Both the position numbers and the translations under genes were made by a program. From Hydrogenovibrio sp965140365 (GTDB lineage: Bacteria > Pseudomonadota > Gammaproteobacteria > Thiomicrospirales > Thiomicrospiraceae), in the NCBI GenBank assembly GCA_965140365.1, contig OZ223196.1: a stretch of DNA of 64,000 bases; one strand, 5' to 3'. This document shows positions 17,632 through 25,912 of the stretch, in pieces; positions within the stretch are counted from its first letter, which is position 1, and the number at the start of each line of letters is the position of its first letter. Below the pieces are notes generated by a model. That model saw nothing but the letters and a program-made list of their open reading frames with translations, had not been told where the DNA came from and ran no database searches.

Positions 17632-18348
17632 ATGAACCAATCGACGCACATTTTGGCGTTCCTCAGACACGGGGAATACCATCAAAAACCCAATACGCCC
17701 AGCGCGTTACAACACGGTGCCCTGACGACTTTAGGCCAACAACAGGCCGCTCGCGCCGCCGAAGACGTACATCGTTACGCCCAGGACCACAACCTCAACA
17801 TTCATCCGGCAATCGATTCATCGCATTCTTTACGCGCCTGGCAAACCGCTGACATTTTACAGCGCGAGCTCAAAAGCCAAACCGGCTTCCAGGGTCATGT
17901 CGTTGAACATGAAACATTGCACGAACGCTCTGTCGGCGCTTTGGCAAACCTGAGTGTCACCGAAATCGAGTACCTGCTGGAACAGGACCCGAGAACAGAA
18001 GCGCCACCATTGAACTGGAAATCCGACAGCCATTACCGTTTGCCGGTACACGGCGCGGAATCCTTACTGTCGGCCGGCGAACGTGTCGCGGGGCATATCA
18101 ACCGAACCTTCGCCTCACTGGCACAAACGGAAACATCGCCGACCTTAAAAATCGTCGTGGGGCACGGGGCTTCCTTTCGACACGCCGCGTTTTTGCTCGG
18201 CCTGCTGTCGTTTGAAGACATCGCCCAAAAGTCCATGTACCACGCCCGCCCACTGTATTTTGAATACCGAACCCCTTCGCAAAATTGGCAGCATTGCCAC
18301 GGCGAATGGAAACAACGCGCCCGCGCCAATCCGTCGATGATTGATTAA
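17632..18348 (+). CDS. Histidine phosphatase family protein, first gene of the GAK-type operon
   Basis: 238 residues with the histidine-phosphatase catalytic set: FLRHGEYHQ (phospho-accepting His within RHG), SHSLRAWQTA (pocket Arg), HERSVGALANL (acid Glu), and VVGHGASFRHA (second catalytic His). Family members remove phosphate from small molecules or, like SixA, from phosphohistidine proteins. This protein is shorter than phosphoglycerate mutases and longer than SixA, and its substrate is unknown. It is followed by a metallophosphatase after 12 bp and then amphi-Trp, kinase, ATP-grasp and HprK-like genes, so a role in reversing a modification made by that set is the natural inference. Confidence 0.8.
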   Translation: MNQSTHILAFLRHGEYHQKPNTPSALQHGALTTLGQQQAARAAEDVHRYAQDHNLNIHPAIDSSHSLRAWQTADILQRELKSQTGFQGHVVEHETLHERSVGALANLSVTEIEYLLEQDPRTEAPPLNWKSDSHYRLPVHGAESLLSAGERVAGHINRTFASLAQTETSPTLKIVVGHGASFRHAAFLLGLLSFEDIAQKSMYHARPLYFEYRTPSQNWQHCHGEWKQRARANPSMID

Positions 18349-18360
18349 GGAGAATTCATT

Positions 18361-19578
18361 ATGTACGCTGCGACCGCAACCGCCTGGCAACCTCAGCCAC
18401 ACCCACAAGTGCCATTCCCGACCGACAACTGGCTGGCGCCGAAAAAAGATACCTATTTTTTCTGTGATCTGCACGCCGATGCCGACGCTTTTTTACGTTC
18501 GCTGAAACTGAGTTATCTGGTCACGCTCGACAGCACCGTCGAACAGATTACCCTCACCACGAAGGGGCGCAGCGGACAAATCATCATCGGCGGCGACTGC
18601 TTCGACAAAGGGCCGAGCAACTTGGCCTTGTTCCGCCTGATTGCCCAGCTCAAACACGCCGAATGCGACCTGGTGTTGCTGGCCGGTAACCACGACATCC
18701 GTATTTACGCCGGGCTGCTGGCGACCGACTTTATGGACGACCTGCGTCAAGCCCACTTTTTCGTCCGCATGGGGCGCAAAACCGCCAGCTTGTTTGCCGA
18801 AATCCACCGTCATTATTGTCAGGGAGAAAAACTACCAGGCCTGGCCGATTCGGTGATTCGCCAGCGTTTGTTTCCATCCGAGGACTGGTTCGATTTCTTT
18901 CCGGCCTACGCGCAACACACCATGCCGAAAAGCAAAATCGATAAAGAACTGAAACAGATTCGTAAAAAACAGGATGATTTCATCCTCGCCTGCGGCGAAC
19001 AGGGTTTAAGCCTGCCGGAGATTTACCAGGCGGTGACCAAAGCGAAGGAACTGTTCCTAGAGCCGGACGGCGAGTTCGCGTGGTTTTTCCAATCGCTGGA
19101 CTTGATTCACCTCGCGGGCAGCTATTGTTTCAGCCACGCCGGTCTGGACGATCAGTTCGCCGAAAAACTGGTAGCGCACAGTGCCGACGAACTCAACCAG
19201 ACCTTTCGCGAACAAATGAATCAGGGTCGAATTTTCGAAATGTACTACAGCGAATTCGGTAATGTGTTCCGCACCAAATACCGCGCCAACGACTGGCCTT
19301 TAACCGAACGCGGCAGCGACATTTTACGCCGCAACCACATCTTCGCCATCGTCAACGGCCACCGTAGTCACCGCGAAGGCCAACAGTTATTTCTTCGCCA
19401 AGGTCTATTGAATTTTGAGTGCGACACCCAACTCAATGCCAATTGCCGCCGTAAATCTAACCTACAAACCCCCGGCGAAGCTGTTACAATTTTCTATGCC
19501 GACGGCATGGTCTCTGCGCTCAGCAGCGATTTTCCCATGACCAAACAATTCCACCCCAAACAGCTGAAACAGCAATAG
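18361..19578 (+). CDS. Calcineurin-like metallophosphoesterase, second gene of the GAK-type operon
   Basis: 405 residues. Dinuclear metal ligands are visible in order: CDLHAD (D36, H38), GGDCFDKGPSN (D79 region), LLAGNHDIR (N110-H111), and late IVNGHRSHREG. The N-terminal segment before residue 30 is proline-rich and not part of the fold. A long helical insertion (about residues 150-230, rich in Lys/Gln) distinguishes it from the small PrpA/PrpB phosphatases. Likely a phosphomonoesterase or protein phosphatase; the substrate is unknown. GGAGAATTCATT precedes the ATG. It is 12 bp from the histidine phosphatase and 20 bp from the amphi-Trp gene. One CCAGGCCTGG copy lies at 18835. Confidence 0.8.
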   Translation: MYAATATAWQPQPHPQVPFPTDNWLAPKKDTYFFCDLHADADAFLRSLKLSYLVTLDSTVEQITLTTKGRSGQIIIGGDCFDKGPSNLALFRLIAQLKHAECDLVLLAGNHDIRIYAGLLATDFMDDLRQAHFFVRMGRKTASLFAEIHRHYCQGEKLPGLADSVIRQRLFPSEDWFDFFPAYAQHTMPKSKIDKELKQIRKKQDDFILACGEQGLSLPEIYQAVTKAKELFLEPDGEFAWFFQSLDLIHLAGSYCFSHAGLDDQFAEKLVAHSADELNQTFREQMNQGRIFEMYYSEFGNVFRTKYRANDWPLTERGSDILRRNHIFAIVNGHRSHREGQQLFLRQGLLNFECDTQLNANCRRKSNLQTPGEAVTIFYADGMVSALSSDFPMTKQFHPKQLKQQ

Positions 19579-19598
19579 GTAGCAATAGAAGGTAGGGT

Positions 19599-19886
19599 AT
19601 GGCTAAGAAAAGTAAATACTTCGAACACGAATCTCTGCAAGATAAAGAAGCCATCATCAGCTATTTAAAAGCGATCACGCAGGGGTTTAAAAAAGGCGCC
19701 ATCGAGTTCAGCGATGAAGAGGAAGAGTTCATGCTGACCCCGCAAAAATTGGCGAACCTCAAAATCAAAGCCGATAAATCGAAAAAAGGCCAGACCCTGA
19801 ATATCAAAATCAGCTGGTCCTCCGATCAAAGCGACGACTTCGAAGACTTGCCGTTGTTTATCGACCCGAAAAAACCCAAAAAATAA
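19599..19886 (+). CDS. Amphi-Trp domain protein (GAK system)
   Basis: 95 residues, acidic-lysine rich, matching the small amphi-Trp domain: KYFEHESLQDKEAIISYLKA at the start, then a strand-loop FMLTPQKLANLKIKADKSKKG and the terminal NIKISWSSDQ carrying the single Trp on an amphipathic strand. The domain is named in protein family collections as a companion of the GAK genes; no biochemical role is established. Its small size and position between phosphatases and kinases suggest a carrier or substrate protein, by analogy with HPr. That is inference only. Confidence 0.8.
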   Translation: MAKKSKYFEHESLQDKEAIISYLKAITQGFKKGAIEFSDEEEEFMLTPQKLANLKIKADKSKKGQTLNIKISWSSDQSDDFEDLPLFIDPKKPKK

Positions 19887-19912
19887 CCCGAACTCAGTAG
19901 CCGAACAGCCAG

Positions 19913-21550
19913 ATGCAACCACTTACGGAACTTTACGACCCTTTGCGCTTTTTGATTATCGAAGTGCAAAAACAACTCGATTCCGTCACCCTGTTTTTGG
20001 AAACAGGCGACCTGCGCCAAGCAGAAAACGGTCAAAAACGCGTGGATTACATCGACAACTACCACGTCAACCTGCTCAACCGTGCCGCGGCCTATCTGAG
20101 CGAGCAAACCGACAAAGACATCCGCATCACCGTTCAAAGCTACGAACACATCAACCACGGTTTGAAATCGCTTTCCCGTCAGTTGCAGGCGATTATTTTC
20201 CAGGCCAAACAATCCAGCACCGCGTTGAAGCTGCTGCGCAAAAAAAATGTTTTCCGCGCCCTCAACGATTTGCAAGTCGGGCTGGAATTGATTGAACCGG
20301 CCATCGAATCCGACGCCTCCATGCTCGCCATCGACATTTGCCGCTTGAAAGTCCACATCGACAAACGCTGCGACCAGCAACTCGAAAAATACAAAATCCG
20401 GCTCAAAAAAGGCCAACAGACCGAAGCGCTCTTGCACGCCAGTTTCATCATTCGCGACATCAGCGACATGGGCGAAGCGCTGCTGCGCATCGGTGAAGGC
20501 ATCATCTCCGCCAATATGGGCCAGATGATTCAAATCGACCGTTACCATTCACTGGAAGCGACCTTGACTGCCCTGCAACTCAACCCACAGCAAGACGACC
20601 TCACCATTCGCGCCATGGGCGAAACCAAATCCGGATGCACCATTTCCGGCGTCATGACGGCCGAAGAGTCGGAAGGCCAAATGCTCGCCGTTTTCAAGGA
20701 AGGTGACAAAGCCAAACTCAAGGAAGAAAAAACCGGCATCGAAAACTGGCACGAAAAGTTTCCCGGCATCGCCCCGCAAGTCTATTCCTACCATAAAAGC
20801 GGCAACAAAGCGGCCCTGCTGTTCGAGTATCTGACCGGCGAAACGTTTGATAAACTTCTGTTGCAGAAAAACCGTAAAACCCTGAAAGCGGCGCTGAACC
20901 GACTGTTTGAAACCCTGACCCAAATCTGGGAAGAAACCCGCGCCGACCAACCCTATCCGGCTAACTTCATGGCGCAATTGCGCAAGCGTTTGAAAGACGT
21001 TTACGAAGTTCACCCCGAGTTCCAAGCACCATCGGTCAGCATCAACGGCGTAAAAAGTCCGACACTTGAAGTCCTGGTCGATGACGCCGAAGCGCTGGAA
21101 GCCGAATTGCCTTGTCCGCTGGGCGTTTACATCCACGGCGATTTCAATCTCGACAACATCATTTACGACCCGGTCGATAACGACATCAATTTCATCGACC
21201 TGCACCGTTCCGAGTACCTCGACTTCGTACAGGACTTGTCAGTCCTGATGGTATCGGCCTATCGTCTGTCGAATTTTGATCCTCAGGTCCGCAAACTGAT
21301 TGCTCAAACCATGCAGGCGATTTACGAATTCGGCCAAGATTATGCCGAAAGCATTGACGATACCAGTTACCACCTACGGATGGCTTTAGGATTAAGCCGT
21401 TCTTTTTTGACCTCAACGCGCTTCGTGCTGGATAAACAGCACGCCAAAGCCATGCATTTTCGAGGTCGTTACCTGATTGAACAAGTCATTCGCCTGACGG
21501 AAGCAGAACGAACGACTTACCGGATACCGAAAGAGATTTTCCATGATTAA
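19913..21550 (+). CDS. Fusion of helical (PhoU-like) domain and aminoglycoside-phosphotransferase-type kinase (GAK operon)
   Basis: 545 residues. The N-terminal half (about 1-225) is all helical with repeated heptad-like stretches (VQKQLDSVTLFLETGDL, IRDISDMGEALLRIGEGI) and resembles PhoU-type helical bundles. The C-terminal half has an APH/choline-kinase fold: a beta region (KSGNKAALLFEYLTGETFDKLL), the catalytic loop YIHGDFNLDNIIYD near residue 407 (HGDxxxxN) and the metal Asp in INFIDLHRSEY. It probably phosphorylates a small molecule or a protein side chain. The 3' end overlaps the ATP-grasp gene by eight bases, so the two are translationally coupled. No resistance role is implied by the family name. 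Confidence 0.75.
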   Translation: MQPLTELYDPLRFLIIEVQKQLDSVTLFLETGDLRQAENGQKRVDYIDNYHVNLLNRAAAYLSEQTDKDIRITVQSYEHINHGLKSLSRQLQAIIFQAKQSSTALKLLRKKNVFRALNDLQVGLELIEPAIESDASMLAIDICRLKVHIDKRCDQQLEKYKIRLKKGQQTEALLHASFIIRDISDMGEALLRIGEGIISANMGQMIQIDRYHSLEATLTALQLNPQQDDLTIRAMGETKSGCTISGVMTAEESEGQMLAVFKEGDKAKLKEEKTGIENWHEKFPGIAPQVYSYHKSGNKAALLFEYLTGETFDKLLLQKNRKTLKAALNRLFETLTQIWEETRADQPYPANFMAQLRKRLKDVYEVHPEFQAPSVSINGVKSPTLEVLVDDAEALEAELPCPLGVYIHGDFNLDNIIYDPVDNDINFIDLHRSEYLDFVQDLSVLMVSAYRLSNFDPQVRKLIAQTMQAIYEFGQDYAESIDDTSYHLRMALGLSRSFLTSTRFVLDKQHAKAMHFRGRYLIEQVIRLTEAERTTYRIPKEIFHD

Positions 21551-22445
21551 AGACGATCTAAAAATCGCCGTGGTAGGCATTCCCGGCAAATGGTCCACCG
21601 AAGTATTGGCCGACGAAATCGAAGCCCAAACCGGCTTTCGATGGGTCATCGACATCGAAAAAGTCGTGGCCGACCTCAGCGAACCGTCGGTGCGCTATGA
21701 AGGCCGCTGCCTGTGTCAGTTGGACGGCATCATTATCAAAAAGATTTCCCAGACCTACAGCCCGACAGTCATCGATCGTTTGGAAATTCTACGGTTCGTG
21801 GAAAAATGCGGCGTGCGGATTTTCTCCAAACCTCAGGAAATCATCCGTTTGGTGGATCGCATGAGTTGCACCGTATCACTGGCCAAAGCCGATATTCCGA
21901 TGCCGCCGACCATCATTACCGAAGATTTGGACGCCGCTTTCGAGTATGTGGAAAAATTCGGCGAAGCCATTCTCAAACCGCTGTTTTCCACCAAGGCTCG
22001 CGGTATGGAAGTCCTGTGCTGCGACGACGGCAAAAAAGCCGTCAAACAACGCCTGAAAGACTATTACGACAAACAGGGCTTCTTTTACTTACAAAAAAAA
22101 CTCGCCTTGCCCGGCAAGGATATGGGGCTGGTGTTTCTGGGCGGTGAATACCGCGGTGCTTATGCCCGTGTGTCCGGTAGCGACAGTTGGAACACCACCA
22201 TCCATTCCGGCGGCAAATATGCCGAAGCGCAACCGTCGGATGACATCATCGAGATGGCGTATCGTGCTCAATCGCAATTCGATTTGAGCTACACCACCGT
22301 CGACATCGCTGAAACCGAAGACGGACCGGTCTGCTTCGAAGTCTCCGCTTTTGGTGGCTTCAAGGGCGCGCACGAAGGGTTGGGCTTGAATATGGCCAAG
22401 GAATACGCCGATTATGTGATTCAAACACTGAGTACCGCCTCTTAA
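21543..22445 (+). CDS. GAK system ATP-grasp enzyme
   Basis: 300 residues with a RimK-like ATP-grasp fold: IAVVGIPGKWSTEVLADE at the start, LVDRMSCTVSLAKADIPMPPT (pre-ATP-grasp/ATP-grasp junction), EAILKPLFSTKARGM (ATP-binding Lys and glycine loop), and VCFEVSAFGGFKG (metal-binding Glu followed by the N/S-X-F motif). ATP-grasp enzymes join a carboxylate to an amine or thiol through an acyl phosphate. Together with the amphi-Trp protein and the HprK-related kinase it is the diagnostic triad of GAK. The acceptor is unknown; peptide- or protein-tail addition as in RimK is one possibility. Confidence 0.82.
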   Translation: MIKDDLKIAVVGIPGKWSTEVLADEIEAQTGFRWVIDIEKVVADLSEPSVRYEGRCLCQLDGIIIKKISQTYSPTVIDRLEILRFVEKCGVRIFSKPQEIIRLVDRMSCTVSLAKADIPMPPTIITEDLDAAFEYVEKFGEAILKPLFSTKARGMEVLCCDDGKKAVKQRLKDYYDKQGFFYLQKKLALPGKDMGLVFLGGEYRGAYARVSGSDSWNTTIHSGGKYAEAQPSDDIIEMAYRAQSQFDLSYTTVDIAETEDGPVCFEVSAFGGFKGAHEGLGLNMAKEYADYVIQTLSTAS

Positions 22446-22476
22446 CCCTGCACGAAAACCAAACAAGGAAACTGTT

Positions 22477-23622
22477 TTGCCCCTCAATCTCGTTCAACAG
22501 ATTCGCCAATTTCAAGAAAACACGCCGCTGCAACCGCAACGGCTCACCCTAAGTTTGCCCGGCTGGACGCTGGCCATCGAATCCAATTCCAAAACTCTTC
22601 TAAGCACCCTGCAGCACTATTTCGGCGACCTTTTAAGCAATTTGAGCGATTTGAACGACGGTTTCCCACAAGCGGACCAAACCGTGACCGCTTACGAAAC
22701 CGATCACTTTTTGAATCAAGGATTACACTGGGAAGACTGGAAGCGGGAAGCCGGCAAAAGCGGGCGTAAAGATGCGTTTTTGGATTTCGACAACGGCCTG
22801 GAAGCGCAACGTTTCATCTATAAAGTCAAAACCGGGATGCTGTTCTGGCAACGCCATGACCAACCGATGGCATTCGGCCCCACCGAAAGCCATCCGAACC
22901 AAATCATCAACTTCATTCTCACCCAATATTTGAACGAACACCTGCGCCGCGGTTGGTTGTTGGGCCACGCCGCTGGCTTGCAACTGAACTGCCACGGCCT
23001 CGCGATTGCCGGCCTGTCCGGCGGCGGAAAATCGACCTTGATGTTGCATTTATTGGAAAACGGCGAGCACTTTATCAGCAACGACCGTTTGTTGTTCGCC
23101 GACCAGACAATCACCGAATCGGCCAGGCCTGGTGAATTATGGATGCGCGGCATTCCAAAGCAACCGCGCATCAACCCCGGCACCATCGTTCACAATCCGC
23201 GGTTGCACGCTTTGATTCCCGCCGAACGGCGCGCCGAATTGTTACGATTGCCCCGCGAAGAACTGCGCCAACTGGAAGAAAAATACGATGCCGACGTCAA
23301 CCGGCTGTACCACCCGGACTGTTTCAAAGCCGAAAGCCCGTTAAATGCATTGATCATTCTCAACTGGCAATCCGGCTCCGCCGAAACCACGCGCCTGACC
23401 GAAACCACGCTGAACGACAGTCCGCATCTGCTGCCCGCCATCATCAAAAGCCCCGGCCCTTTCTATGCCGACCGCCAGAATGTGTTTCTACCGAATCAAA
23501 TCGAGCCGGACACCGCACCTTATCTGACCATGTTAGGCGATTTGCCCTGTTGGGAATTGAATGGCAACGTCGATTTTGCCACTGCCGTCCGGTTGGTTAA
23601 AGACGCCATTCGCCATCGATGA
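22477..23622 (+). CDS. HprK-related kinase B (GAK system)
   Basis: 381 residues. The C-terminal half carries an HPr-kinase-type P-loop, GLSGGGKSTLM, at residues 179-189. It is preceded by WLLGHAAGLQL and followed by HFISNDRLLF, which occupies the place of the HprK conserved acidic loop. The N-terminal 150 residues are not the HprK N-domain. No frame starts with ATG; TTG 22477 has AAGGAAAC at good distance and is chosen. True HprK phosphorylates HPr on Ser46 and can reverse it. The target here is unknown, with the amphi-Trp protein or the ATP-grasp product as candidates. A CCAGGCCTGG copy at 23123 encodes A-R-P-G in a surface-type segment. Confidence 0.82.
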   Translation: MPLNLVQQIRQFQENTPLQPQRLTLSLPGWTLAIESNSKTLLSTLQHYFGDLLSNLSDLNDGFPQADQTVTAYETDHFLNQGLHWEDWKREAGKSGRKDAFLDFDNGLEAQRFIYKVKTGMLFWQRHDQPMAFGPTESHPNQIINFILTQYLNEHLRRGWLLGHAAGLQLNCHGLAIAGLSGGGKSTLMLHLLENGEHFISNDRLLFADQTITESARPGELWMRGIPKQPRINPGTIVHNPRLHALIPAERRAELLRLPREELRQLEEKYDADVNRLYHPDCFKAESPLNALIILNWQSGSAETTRLTETTLNDSPHLLPAIIKSPGPFYADRQNVFLPNQIEPDTAPYLTMLGDLPCWELNGNVDFATAVRLVKDAIRHR

Positions 23623-23629
23623 AGAGCGT

Positions 23630-24385
23630 TTAACCGAAGCGAACCGCTTTAAAGAAGTGCATTTGCGCCATCGCCAGTTCCTGGTAGGAATCGCCGACAA
23701 TCGCCACCATCGCCCCTTTGACCGGAATCATCTGCCCCTGGAAGCCGGAACGATTAAACGCCTGCATGGTGGTGAGCTGTTTACCCGGTAACACAATAAT
23801 CGTCACCGGCCCGGCTTCTTCCTGCAACACCAGATGCAGTCCTTTCTGACCGTTCACTTCGCACTCTCCGGCATAGCTCATGAAGTCCACCGGTTTATCC
23901 AACACCGCCCCCACCTTGGCAAACAATTTCTGCAAAGCGGCTTCATCTTGATCCAGCGGTTGTGCTTTCATCAAGTCCGGTGCTTCCCGCGCATGGTCGA
24001 TAATATGATCCACCACCGCTTGTTCCAGCAAGGCTTCCTGCGTGTTCGCTGCAAGATGCCCGTTTGAACCGACACCCGGCTGTAACGGCCACTGCCAAAC
24101 CGCAAAGACCGCCACCAAGGCAAACGACGCCGCAAACGCCGTCAAATTGCCGAACCAGCTGCCATCGTTTTGTGGCGACGCTTCGAAACGGCTCTTTAAG
24201 AGAATACGATCTTCCAAGCCTTCCGGCGGCGTCACCCGCATTGTCTGTACCAACTCCGTTTCAAAGGCTTTTTGTGCCTTGACGTCGGCCGCTTTGTCGG
24301 GATGTTCGGCCAAATACGCTTGCATCGCCTCGTCCAATTGGTTCGGCGACTCCAACAGTCTGCGTCGAAATTCCAGTTCGGTCAT
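23630..24385 (-). CDS. DUF3379-type anti-sigma factor, membrane-anchored
   Basis: 251 residues. An N-terminal acidic cytosolic region (about 1-85) is followed by one membrane helix (LTAFAASFALVAVFAVWQW, about residues 84-102) and a periplasmic domain. The gene overlaps the ECF sigma gene by four bases (ATGA), the standard sigma/anti-sigma arrangement, and the C-terminal region resembles DUF3379 proteins known from such pairs. The signal sensed is not evident. The gene converges on the HprK-related kinase with a gap of only seven bases. Confidence 0.8.
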   Translation of the reverse strand: MTELEFRRRLLESPNQLDEAMQAYLAEHPDKAADVKAQKAFETELVQTMRVTPPEGLEDRILLKSRFEASPQNDGSWFGNLTAFAASFALVAVFAVWQWPLQPGVGSNGHLAANTQEALLEQAVVDHIIDHAREAPDLMKAQPLDQDEAALQKLFAKVGAVLDKPVDFMSYAGECEVNGQKGLHLVLQEEAGPVTIIVLPGKQLTTMQAFNRSGFQGQMIPVKGAMVAIVGDSYQELAMAQMHFFKAVRFG

Positions 24386-24903
24386 GTGCGATTTCCTTTC
24401 AAACCGACCGTCACGGGCGGCCGTTCCAGTTGTTGTTTAAGTTGCTGTCGGGCTCGGAACAGACGAGTGTTAACGGTCGCCAGTTTCAGTCCGAGTTGGT
24501 CGGCAATTTCCTCGCCGCTGAACCCCCATAACACCTGTAACAACAAAGGCTCCTTAAATTGTGCATCCAGCGACAGGATGGCCTGATACAACGCCTGTCG
24601 TTCCATTTGCCGTTCCGGCTCACGCTCAACGCTGTCGGGCATCATCGCCTCTTCCATCGCCACCCACTCCGGTGATTGCTTTTCAAAACGACGGGCATTT
24701 TCACGGCGCAGAATCGTCATCAGCCACGCTTTAGCCGCTTGCTCATCCTGCAACTTATCCAAGGCTTTCCAGGCACGTGAAAAGGTTTCCTGCACCAAAT
24801 CTTCGGCCACATTCACGTCTTTGCTCATCCAGAACGCATAACGGAACAGGTCTTTCGCATAAGCTCGGACCAATTGATCAAAAAACAGCGTTTTATTCGA
24901 CAT
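24382..24903 (-). CDS. ECF-type RNA polymerase sigma factor
   Basis: 173 residues with sigma region 2 (DLFRYAFWMSKDVNVAEDLVQETF and AWKALDKLQDEQAAKAWLMTI) and sigma region 4 (LDAQFKEPLLLQVLWGFSGEEIADQLGLKLATVNTRLFRAR). Regions 1 and 3 are missing, as in ECF sigma factors. It is coupled to a DUF3379 anti-sigma gene that should hold it at the membrane until a signal arrives. Its regulon cannot be read from this window. Confidence 0.93.
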   Translation of the reverse strand: MSNKTLFFDQLVRAYAKDLFRYAFWMSKDVNVAEDLVQETFSRAWKALDKLQDEQAAKAWLMTILRRENARRFEKQSPEWVAMEEAMMPDSVEREPERQMERQALYQAILSLDAQFKEPLLLQVLWGFSGEEIADQLGLKLATVNTRLFRARQQLKQQLERPPVTVGLKGNRT

Positions 24904-24931
24904 TCGATTCCATCCCGTCGGATTCCCTTTG

Positions 24932-24952
24932 CCCCCTGTTTAAATCAGGGGG
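24932..24952. promoter_or_regulatory. Hairpin between the sigma-factor gene and the yihY-like gene
   Basis: CCCCCTG and CAGGGGG form a seven-base-pair stem with the loop TTTAAAT. No proper U-run follows on either strand, so it may be a weak terminator for the upstream minus-strand gene or a leader structure of the sigma operon. Confidence 0.4.
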
Positions 24953-25006
24953 TTGCTTAATAAGACCGCCCTTTCCTCGAATTGTTTCAAAACCGCTCAA
25001 AATACC

Positions 25007-25825
25007 TCAAGCGGCTTTCGGCTTCGCCATCATCTGGTGCACCACCGAGGCATTGAAAATCAGAATGAACCAAAGCAGATACAACCACAGCAAAAACAGC
25101 GGGATCACCGCAAACGCGCCGTAAATTAGGTTATAGGTGGGAAACCACTTCACATAGAGGCCAAAACCGTATTTCAGCAACTCCAACTCAAACGTGGCTA
25201 AAATTGCGCCCATCAACGCATAGCGCCAAGGCACCCGGTGCAATGGCACAAAACGGTACAAAAACCAGAAACCGATCACATTGATCAGAATCGGCAATTG
25301 ATTCAAAAACACCGTTTCCAACGGCACGCCCGGCAAAATCGGCGCGGCCAACAACACCGAACTCAACACTAGGCTCCCGCCAAGCAACACCGGCCCGACG
25401 ACACTGATACCAATGTAATGCAATAAGCTCACCCACCAACTGCGCTGCAAATGTTTGTCCCACATGGCGTTAATTTTCTGGTCGACCGTCCACAGCAACA
25501 GCAATGCAATCATCAGCATGGAGAAAATGCCAATCCCGTGTAATTTACTCGCCTGCTGGGAAAATTGAAGCAGATAAGATTCCACCATCGGTGTCGAAGC
25601 CGGCAACAAATAATGTAACACCTTGTCCATCACCGCATCTTCAAAGGTTTGAAAACTGTCCGACATCGAAAACACGCTGAGCATAATGGTCAAAAACGGC
25701 ACCAGCCCCACCAACGAAGCATAAGCCAGCACCGTCACCGAATCTAACCCATCCTTACGAATGAAATTCTGAACCGCCTGAACCCAAAAGGCGCTTTTAT
25801 ACAAACAGTTTTCCGTTTCGACCAT
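25007..25825 (-). CDS. yihY: YihY/BrkB family inner-membrane protein
   Basis: 272 residues with about six hydrophobic segments (VLAYASLVGLVPFLTIML, GIFSMLMIALLLLWTV, LLHYIGISVVGPVLLGGSLV, LPILINVIGFWFLYRF, ALMGAILATFELELLKYG, IYGAFAVIPLFLLWLYLLWFI). The motif IYGAFAVIPLFLLWLY with the following W is the signature of the YihY/BrkB family, once called ribonuclease BN by mistake. Function unproven; transport or envelope roles are proposed. Starts at ATG 25825 with AAGGAATTAG upstream and is divergent from the GGDEF-EAL gene. Confidence 0.88.
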   Translation of the reverse strand: MVETENCLYKSAFWVQAVQNFIRKDGLDSVTVLAYASLVGLVPFLTIMLSVFSMSDSFQTFEDAVMDKVLHYLLPASTPMVESYLLQFSQQASKLHGIGIFSMLMIALLLLWTVDQKINAMWDKHLQRSWWVSLLHYIGISVVGPVLLGGSLVLSSVLLAAPILPGVPLETVFLNQLPILINVIGFWFLYRFVPLHRVPWRYALMGAILATFELELLKYGFGLYVKWFPTYNLIYGAFAVIPLFLLWLYLLWFILIFNASVVHQMMAKPKAA

Positions 25826-25912
25826 GGGCTAATTCCTTAAGAAACGTCGTGAAATCAGGCTTTTGACGCACCAACAATTTCACATATCATCATTAATTTT
25901 TTTAAATTGCTT

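Noticed and set aside
19913..21550. Aminoglycoside resistance kinase
   Set aside because: Only the fold is shared; the N-terminal helical domain, the operon partners and the absence of mobile DNA argue against a resistance role.
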